Positions 56,539 to 64,000 of a DNA stretch of 64,000 nucleotides are shown in pieces. The notes beneath the pieces are model-generated. The model saw only the letters and a list, made by a program, of their open reading frames with translations, searched no databases and was not told the DNA's origin. Position 1 is the first letter of the stretch, and every line of letters begins with the position of its first letter. Position numbers and translations under genes: made by a program. Source of the DNA: Raffaelea ambrosiae (taxonomy: Eukaryota; Ascomycota; Sordariomycetes; Ophiostomatales; Ophiostomataceae); contig PCDI01000011.1 of assembly GCA_002778195.1 (NCBI GenBank), positions 1,089,763 through 1,153,762 on the forward strand, read 5' to 3'.

Positions 56539-58300
56539 GTTGGGCCGAGCACCGTGCCAGCCCGATTTTGCGAAGTGCATTCACTGCTGGACGTGAAGTC
56601 TAGCAAAAGGAGTTCTCCACGAGGAGCAAGACAACAAGATTGTACCGTGATCGGAGAAGTTGAAAATCAGAAGAAAAGCTTAGACGGAAGAAACACGTCG
56701 CGTGTTTTTGATGGTGCCCTTGATTGGGTTGCGATATTCACGAAGACCTCTTTAACGACCCCGGAAACCGGAATGAGATCTATATATCCTTGTATTTTTG
56801 GAGCGTGGTTGGAATTGGTTCATTTACGCGAGCTGGATAAAAGAAAAGGACCGTCTTGGAATCTTGGAATATCTTGGAGCAAGTGCAGATAGACATAGGA
56901 TATATTACGTAGTCAATCCACTATCCAGGTTAGTTATGTTTAGATCTTGCAACACCGAACACATGAAATTACAGCGTACACTTCTGGGCACTCTTGGCTC
57001 ATCTGCATCTTGATCTGATAAAATCAAGATCGCGTCTCCACCGAGGGGCAACAACCTACTGCGTTCGTAGGTAGGCGGAAATTCGGAGTAAGAGAATTGC
57101 GGTGTACGGAGTAATGACTGCAAAACGAGGTGCGTTGAGTCTCCACCCGTGCATTAAGGAGGGTGTGAAAAGGAAGAAACAGGAAGGGCTTGTCACGACG
57201 ACTTGAGTGGTTGCAGATTAGATTAGATCTGCGATAGCATTATGGGGAAGGAGGAGGCGGAGGGAGGGCGAAGACGCGTTCGCGTCGAGCTACCAGAGAG
57301 GGGGGCAGCAAAGGGGAAGAACGGGGAGCCTCTGTGGAGCTGCAGCCGTGACTCCTTGGTCATGCCATGGCGCCGCCGGGATCAGACAATCACGTAACGG
57401 AAACGGAAGACAGCAGCTTGGCTGACACGGGCTGGGAGGGGCGTCCGCAGTTCGCGTAGAGTGGAATTCCAATGGGAGGCCAGAAGCGGTCCCGAGGGGG
57501 GGTGGGAAACATACGCCGGAGACAAAAGAAACGAGAGAGACGAGAGGAATTAAAGAAAACGGAAGACAAAATTCCCGATTTCGGAGATGTCGGGGTATTC
57601 GTGACCACAGCGCCTAGAGGACGATCCCCAGAGCTCCAGGTAGCGGTGTCTTGCCTAGCTTTTCTCCGTATATCCTCGGTGCTGGTTTGTGGCCTGGTCC
57701 CTGGCCGGGTGCCTGGTCACAGGTGAGAATCCCCCCAAAGGACCCGGAGGCTGCTGCTTCCAGGAACAACCCCCATGCTTGCTATGGAGCCATTGGACGA
57801 CGAGGAGCAAGCCGCTGACGCCTCGTGCCCGAGAGGGAAATGGGCAGGGGCGAAAGAGTCACGAACAGGCACGGAAAAAGTGGACGGGCGGGGAGCAATA
57901 AAGCTGTGGTGGGCTCTGTCTATTAAGGTGAAAGCTTCACGACGCAAAAAAGCACAGACCGTTCTGCGAAGAGAAAAAAATAACAGACGCGTCGCGTAGA
58001 GCCTGTGTTGCGCTCTCGCCCCTCCATTCCCTCTATTTTGGCGCTAAACAGTCATGTGACCAGGCGTTCGAAAGGTTTGTACTTAAACTTCCTGCCTGGA
58101 CTCTTTATTTTTTCGACCCCGATATCCTCTTCCTTTCTTTTTCTCTCCAGTACGCGTCTCGACAATCACTGTTCTTGCCAATTGTCTCGCATTTCCTGCT
58201 ACGGAACTCTGCTTCTTCTTTTGCCTGCATCTACTTGCCATTCTCTTCGACGCATCCCACTTACACCCTCTTTCATCATTCTTCACCGCACATTGCAGCA
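56539..58300. other. Intergenic upstream of RNR2, 1.8 kb
   Basis: Contains ACGCGT boxes at 57274, 57987 and 58152 and a strongly pyrimidine-rich leader (about 58080-58295). No gene seen. The minus-strand frames here have no domains. Confidence 0.55.
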
Positions 58301-58712
58301 ATGGCTACCAACGTGACACCCTCCAAGTCGGTATGTCACGACGCGTCTCCTTGGACGCCTCCCAAGCACCCTCGACTCTTTCTCTCTCTCTCTTCTCCGC
58401 TGCTCTACAGACAGTCGGCTAACCGGTGCTCTCTTGGCGATCCTACAGGCGGCTGCGGCCATCGAGAACTTCAAGATTGACTCTCCTGCCAAGAAGCTCG
58501 ACTTCACCAAGGTCGAGAAGAAAGACCAGGCTGTGGAGGACGAGGAGGCTATCATTGCCGCCATCAAGAAGGCTGAGTCTGAGGAGCCCATCCTCCAGGA
58601 GAACCCCCATCGCTTCGTCCTGTTCCCCCTCAAGTACCATGAGGTCAGTGTTACTTTTCTCTCCCCCCCCCGGACGCGTCTCACAGCGCGTCGTTCCACT
58701 TTAATGACGCGT
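57987..58712 (+). promoter_or_regulatory. Cluster of MluI cell-cycle boxes (ACGCGT) in RNR2 promoter and introns
   Basis: ACGCGT occurs at 57987-57992, 58152-58157, 58341-58346 (intron 1), 58674-58679 and 58707-58712 (both intron 2); a sixth lies upstream at 57274-57279. In yeasts this sequence binds MBF and drives G1/S expression, including of ribonucleotide reductase genes. Five sites in about 725 bp is far above chance for a 6-mer. Confidence 0.7.
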
Positions 58713-59805
58713 TAATGGGTTTCCCTTTTTCGTGTCTTGGGCTCCTGACCATCGGGTCTAACTCTTCATCTTCACTACAGATCTGGCAGATGTACAAGAA
58801 GCACGAGGCTTCTTTCTGGACGGCTGAGGAGGTCGACCTCTCCAAGGACATGCACGACTGGAACAACCGCATGACTGAGGATGAGCGCTGGTTTGTGTCC
58901 CACATCCTGGCCTTCTTTGCTGCTTCGGACGGCATTGTCAACGAGAACCTGGTTGAGCGCTTCAGCTCCGAGGTCCAGATCCCTGAGGCGCGCTGCTTCT
59001 ACGGCTTCCAGATCATGATGGAGAACATCCACTCGGAGACCTACTCCCTCCTCATTGACACCTACATCAAGGACCCTGCCCAGCGCACCCACCTGTTCAA
59101 TGCCATTGACACCAGTATGTTCCTCTTTTCGGATATCCCTGTCGTGGGATTGATGTTTCTGTTCTCCATTGTACCAAGCCATACTAACACGACCGACCCA
59201 CAGTCCCCTGCATCCGCAAGAAGGCCGACTGGGCTCTCCGCTGGATCTCGGACCGCAAGTCCACATTCGCCCAGCGTCTGGTTGCCTTTGCTGCTGTCGA
59301 GGGCATCTTCTTCAGCGGTGCCTTCTCGTCCATCTTCTGGCTCAAGAAGCGCGGTCTGATGCCTGGCCTGACCTTCTCCAACGAGATGATCTCGCGTGAC
59401 GAGGGTCTGCACACCGACTTTGCCTGCCTGTTGTTCTCGCACCTGAACAACCGCCCGGACAAGAAGATCATTGAGGACATTATCGTTGATGCCGTCAAGA
59501 TCGAGCAGGAGTTCCTGACCGAGGCTCTGCCGTGCGCTCTGCTCGGCATGAACTCGACCCTCATGAAGCAGTACATTGAGTTCGTCGCCGACCGCCTTCT
59601 GGTGGCTCTGGGCAACGACAAGGTGTACAAGTCGACCAACCCCTTCGACTTCATGGAGAACATCTCCCTGGGCGGCAAGACCAACTTCTTTGAGAAGCGC
59701 GTCGGTGACTACCAGAAGGCTGGTGTCATGGCCAGCACCACCAAGAAGGAGGAGACCTCTGACGATAAGGAGGACGGCGGCTTCACCTTTGACGAGGACT
59801 TCTAA
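58301..59805 (+). CDS. RNR2: Ribonucleoside-diphosphate reductase small subunit
   Basis: Exons 58301-58330, 58449-58643, 58781-59114 and 59204-59805 encode 386 aa; the last intron has a TACTAAC branch. The protein makes the di-iron/tyrosyl-radical subunit that, with the large subunit, reduces NDPs to dNDPs. Visible signatures: EEVDLSKD (Asp ligand), [20 protein letters not shown] (Glu and His ligands and the radical Tyr), [32 protein letters not shown] and the C-terminal FTFDEDF that docks on the large subunit. The N-terminus is short and polar ([10 protein letters not shown]...). Multiple ACGCGT boxes suggest G1/S control. The 10-codon first exon is phase 0. Confidence 0.98.
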
Positions 59806-60562
59806 ACGTCTCGCCCCCCGCTGCATAGACCTACAGTGTTCACACACACACACACATTGGAATGTCTGCACACCACAACCTCTACGCCCTCTCGCCATTC
59901 TCATTACCCCCGTACATAACCAACCATACCCATCTGGCCGAGAGGGCATAAAAGAAGAGGCTTCCACTTTGTTTACACATTTCTGTTTGCTGTTCATTTT
60001 CATTTTCGGGAAGGGGGAAGATACGAGATGAGTTGGCATTTGCTTGCATCACCACTCCCAACCCACACCCCACTTCTCTTTTTTCTGTTTTATTTCTTCT
60101 GTTTTTCTCTGGGGGCGTTTATGGTACGACTTTGGGGCATGCCGCCTACAGTAGGCAATGCCTTGCTTTTCATTGTGTTTTGAATGTTGTTGTTTTTTGG
60201 TATGAAATGGACTGATGGTATCCCGAACACAAAAAAAGAACGATAATTTCTTATGTACTACTACTAGATATCCATAGTTCTCTGTATGGCAAAGGCTTGA
60301 TGTTTTTTTTAAAGAAATGGTTTCCTCTAGTTACTACTTTCCGTGCTTGGCAATGCAGAAGACAAATGCACTCATGAGATAAACCCCTTTTATGATGGTA
60401 TACATTGTAAAGACGCGCACGGAAAAAGAGTATGTCCATCTGAACAAGAAAGCAAGCCCATCCCCCCCCCACATCCATTCTCCCCATTTTCCATAGACAG
60501 AACAAACAAAACAAAGAAATTCCCTCCCCGAGCACCTTTTTTTATATTATTTTTCACTTCCT
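59806..60562. other. Convergent 3' intergenic, 0.76 kb
   Basis: Between RNR2 (+) and the SRP9/21 gene (-). A short CA run near 59842-59854 and T-rich stretches. No gene seen. Confidence 0.5.
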
Positions 60563-61065
60563 TCACCGCTTGCCCTTCTTCTTCTTGCCCTTGCCTCCTC
60601 CTCCACCGCCACCTCCTGACTGCTGCTGCTGTTGGCCGCCTCCCTGTTTTGACTTGCCTGCGTTGCTCGTGGATGCTGGTGTTGACGATGCTGCTGCTGC
60701 GGGTGCTGCCGGAACCGCTGTTGCCGCCTCTGCATCGGCCATGGCCACGTCTTCCGCTGCTGCTGCCGCGGCCTCCTCGGCGGCCGCCGCCTTCAACCCT
60801 GCCTGCCGCCGGCTCAGCTGGCCCAGCAGCTGCACCAGCCGCGACACCTCGGCGGCCTTGGTCGTCTGGTAGCGCAGGCACACGCCGCTGACCGGGTCGA
60901 CGGCCTTGAGGGTGAGCTTGGCGCGGGGGTTTTGTGCAGAAGCTGCAGCTGTGGTTTTGCTGGCTGGCGGTGCATCGGGCAAGGTCTCGTCGTCGGACGT
61001 TTTGGTTTTCTTGACGCGGCGGGGCGGCTTGGGCTTGACCGAGTAGCGACAGGTGATTCGTGTCT

Positions 61066-61096
<31 letters not shown>

Positions 61097-61241
61097 CGAT
61101 GTCAGTAGATGTCCCCAACGAGCACGATAAGACCGGTCCTTTGCGACCATCATAGGGAGCCATCCTCACAGTCTGTGGCTGGGCCTCGACGAGGAGGGAG
61201 CACTGGTTCAGCCACTCCTGGCTGGTGGTGAATGTCGCCAT
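60563..61241 (-). CDS. SRP9: Signal recognition particle subunit SRP9/SRP21
   Basis: Exons 61241-61170 and 61063-60563 (106-bp intron, donor GTGAGG, phase 0) encode 190 aa. The SRP9-21 domain covers about 1-115: SQEWLNQCSLLVEAQPQT, TRITCRYSVKPK, then AKLTLKAVDPVSGVCLRY and TKAAEVSRLVQLLGQL. It is an Alu-domain protein of SRP that slows translation while the ribosome is delivered to the ER. The C-terminal 75 residues are Ala-rich, then Gln/Gly-rich and end in a Lys-rich tail (KGKKKKGKR), longer than animal SRP9 but usual in filamentous fungi. A GA repeat sits in the intron near its acceptor. Confidence 0.9.
61074..61095 (+). repeat. AG microsatellite in SRP9 intron
   Basis: Alternating GA run just upstream of the acceptor on the minus strand, where it reads as a CT-rich polypyrimidine tract. 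Confidence 0.85.
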
Positions 61242-61974
61242 GGCGATCTTTTGTGTGTGTGGAGGGGGGCTTCTTCTTGCGCGAGATGTTGCTTCGCTTA
61301 GTTATCACTTCTCCTGCTCGGTTCCTGTCCTGCAGCGATGTCGTATTGAGATGGGTATTGTTGAGGGGTTGTCGCAGGATCGTGGAGATGTGCGCCCAGG
61401 TAGGCTCTTGGTGACGGACGTTGTCGTGTGCAGACAAAACCCAATTTGAACTTGAGAGCCGCCTTTGTGCCCCGCCAAAAACAAGAGCTAGTTGCATGGG
61501 TACAAAACTGTACTAGTGATTTGCGTGGCAGTCTTTGTACCTACCAAAATCCAGGTTGGTCTAGGAGCTTAATTCCGCTGTTATGCATATATGGTGTATA
61601 TCAATATGGGTATATAATTTCGGTCGTTACGTACAGCTAGATAGATGGGCTCCCATGAGACAAATGTAGGGGTATAGCGCCGAGGCTAAATACGTGTGTG
61701 TTTTCTGTTATTCTAGAACAGATGAAGATGTGGTGGGGAGAGTGTGTTGTGGCCTGCCTGGGCGGCCTGACGCCATCAAGCCTGCTGAAGAGCTGAGGGA
61801 CTGAGGGGCTGAGGAAGCTCTCCCAAGGCCGTGCTGGTCTGCTCGGTTTGCTTTCATATTTCATAGGCTGCACGCCTTCTTTCACCGAGGCTCCCATCTC
61901 TATCCAGACAGCCTGTTTTAAAAAGCTTCACAGAGACGATCAGATATGATCCAATGCCGGGTTTCGTTTCTCCC
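61242..61974. other. Intergenic, 0.73 kb
   Basis: Upstream of the SRP9/21 gene and downstream of SWD2. Nothing recognised beyond short AT-rich stretches (about 61590-61640). Confidence 0.5.
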
Positions 61975-63212
61975 TCAAGCGTTCGCGTCCGGTAGCCAAA
62001 ACACAAGCGACTGGTCTGCTGTCGCAAAGAAGTTGTACCGTGGGTTGAACGCCAACACAGATGCTTCGCGCTTGTCTTCCAGCACAAAGGCCGGGTTGAG
62101 GACTCTGTTGTCGCCCACGACGCCGAGGGTGTCCCAAACCATGACGTTTTGTTTGGTTCCACCCAAGACATAGCGGCCATCCGGTGTAAAACAGCAGTCG
62201 CCGCTGCTCTCCAGACGCGAGGGATCCTGGGACGAGCCACTGCCACCTTCGCCAGCCGCAGCGCGCCGGGTGGGCTCTTCGGTCTTGCGCAAGAAGGCCT
62301 TGAGCGAGCCGTCAAAGGCATCGAGCAGAAAGTGGCCGGCACCTTTGGTGCCAACAAGGATGTGCTTGCCGTCGTTGGAGAAGTCGAGCTTGGTCCAGCC
62401 CTGGAGGAGGTTGCGCTGGTCGACGCTACTGCACTGCTCGACAATGTCGAAGATGGAGAAGGGCGGCTTAGAGTAGTTGCGGTGGTCGTAGAGGAGGACG
62501 GTGCCGCTGGCCGGGGAGGCGACTGCAAAAACGTTCCCGGAGGGATCCCAGGCGGACAGGTAGGGTTTGGTTAGGTAGAGCAGGCCGGTCCACTGCTTGC
62601 TGGCGACGTTCCACAGACGGACGGTGCCGTCCTGACTGCACGAAATGAAATTGTCGCTGCCGGGGTGCATGGAGATGGATGTGACGGGGCCTTCATGGCC
62701 CTCGAAGTAGCGAATAAACGAGTTGTCATGGGTGGCCAGGTAGCGGATGGCGTCTGGGGAGAAGAGTGACTAATTAGATGATGAGAGATTCGAGGGACAA
62801 GAAAGAGAAACAACGCAATTTGGGCCTTGGCATACTGACCGTTCTGCTTTGTGCTGGCATAGACAATGCTGGACGACCAGTGAGTGAACCTGGCCAGCTT
62901 GGCACCATACTTTTTGCTGATCAGAGACTTGCTGTGGCGGCCTTCCTTGACGCTGTAGATCTGGATGGTCTCGTCGCTCTCCGAGGTCATGCAGAGTTCG
63001 CCTGGGTCGTCAAAGTCGAGGGACAGGATGTAGACCGGCGGTTTGTCCTTGGTTCCGCGCGCAAACAGCTTCGTTGGCCGGAAGCTGGATACGAGGCTCG
63101 TCAGCTCGGTGGTGGTCTCGCGCAGGTTGCGGGTGATATTGAGGGACGGGGCCGCCGCATGGCCCAAGGTGGAGGGCACCGGGGAGTCGAGGTCCATGGG
63201 GGTAGCCGGCAT
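61975..63212 (-). CDS. SWD2: WD40 protein Swd2 (COMPASS / CPF subunit)
   Basis: Exons 63212-62840 and 62753-61975 (86-bp intron, donor GTCAGT, phase 1) encode 383 aa. A seven-bladed WD40 propeller begins near residue 40 (SFRPTKLFA). Repeats are visible: YILSLDFDDPGELCMTSESD; YGAKLARFTHWSSSIVYAST; then, after the splice, RYLATHDNSFIRYFEGHEGP, SISMHPGSDNFISCSQDGTV with RLWN, and NVFAVASPASGTVLLYDHRN. THDNSFIRYF/GH is the Swd2/WDR82 hallmark. In yeast the protein serves both COMPASS (H3K4 methylation) and the cleavage/polyadenylation factor. A Ser/Gly insertion (about 285-305) lies in a loop between blades. The ending FWLPDANA is preceded by a stop-free C-terminal blade. Confidence 0.95.
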
Positions 63213-64000
63213 GTTGTCGAGTGGAGGGAAAGGGCAGGGTGCGCCGGCGCAGCCCTGGGAAGTCTGAACGGAGCTGTTTGACAGGAGGGGGTAAAGAACG
63301 CTCTAATGAGGGAGCTGGGCAGAGGCCGTTCAAGGCACGCGACAAAGGAGGGAAGCGCGGCGGCGAAGGAATTGAGATGTCTCTAGAAGATAGCAGACAT
63401 ATAGGACAGGTCGGATAGGCGTCTGCAAGACGTCAGATTGGGGATGCGTGAGATGCGTGAGCTCCAAGAGTCGGGCGGCTGCCTTGGCGAGGTTTGTTTG
63501 CTGCAGCTTGACCTTCTGTTTTCGGGCTCCAGCGACTTTTTACGGTGTGCTGCCAAAGAGCTGCCACGCGAATTTGCTCAGGAACTGGTGTGCTCCCCGC
63601 CAATGGATCGTCCCTTCCTTCCAGTTCCAGCGGGGAACAGCACCCAAGAGGAAATAGCGCTAGTCTATATATGGCATAGGCACAATGCGCACTACTAGGT
63701 GCTCTTTGGTCTTTTTTTGCTAATGCTCCGAATTTCGCTGGCCAGCACCGTTCTTATAACCACCAGGCGAAGCTTTGTGGATAAAAATTTCCCAGAGGCG
63801 ACACAGCAAACGCGGAGAAGGCAATTGGGGTTTTTCCTGCGTTAACTGGATTTCCGTCTGACTCGCACAACAACAAGCTCCTTCCAGCAAGCTTACGGTG
63901 AGCAACTCCGGGGCCGGAAACGACAGGCATCCCTCTCTTGCAGGAGGTTAAAAACGCTTCTTCCTCTTTCCTGCAACCTGTCGGCAGGCTTCCGAGACCC
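63213..64000. other. Upstream region of SWD2 to window edge
   Basis: No gene seen. Short frames near 63438-63700 have no recognisable domain. Confidence 0.45.

Overview
The window is nuclear DNA from a filamentous ascomycete, most likely a Sordariomycete. The genes carry short GT-AG introns (about 64-313 bp), often with CTRAC or TACTAAC branch points. Coding sequence is GC-rich, with CAG/CAA and GAC repeat tracts. Families such as DUF7924, DUF7702, DUF7137, the signal-peptide SET proteins and a two-RRM Nrd1-like protein point the same way. The genus cannot be told from the sequence. Twenty-two protein-coding loci are supported; exon borders were set by hand from splice sites, reading phase and family conservation. 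No rRNA, CRISPR or intact transposon was seen.

Layout. 1-21.8 kb is a housekeeping and regulatory stretch: an edge-truncated Mn-type cation diffusion facilitator (-), a Ybp2/glomulin-like protein (-), a signal-peptide SET-domain protein (-), KTI12 (-), a seven-helix DUF7702 membrane protein (-), a Zn2Cys6 transcription factor (+) after a 4 kb gene-poor gap, and a PPIL2/Cyp8-type U-box cyclophilin (-). 21.9-31.2 kb is an accessory-looking island, all on +: a DUF7924 gene with a possible PD-(D/E)XK-like signature lying between two diverged copies of a ~58 bp repeat, then two paralogues of an undescribed Zn-finger/F-box-like family (676 aa, and 398 aa lacking about 220 internal residues), and between the paralogues a frameshifted PD-(D/E)XK-nuclease-like gene. 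32.6-64 kb returns to conserved genes: PTM1, NDUFAF7, a PITSLRE/CDK11-like kinase, a DUF7137 surface protein, an Nrd1-like RNA-binding protein with a 10-nt micro-exon, an SDR, DCP2, a DUF4112 protein, RNR2, an SRP9/21 subunit and SWD2.

How they fit together. Outside the island the genes are unrelated housekeeping functions: metal transport, tRNA wobble modification (KTI12), spliceosome-associated folding (Cyp8), Golgi traffic (PTM1), complex I assembly (NDUFAF7), mRNA decapping (DCP2), dNTP supply (RNR2), protein targeting (SRP9/21) and H3K4 methylation (SWD2). RNR2 carries five ACGCGT (MluI cell-cycle box) sites in about 725 bp of promoter and introns, with a sixth further upstream. The island is the best candidate for something undescribed: two different nuclease-like families interleaved with a duplicated, partly degraded Zn-finger/F-box-like family.
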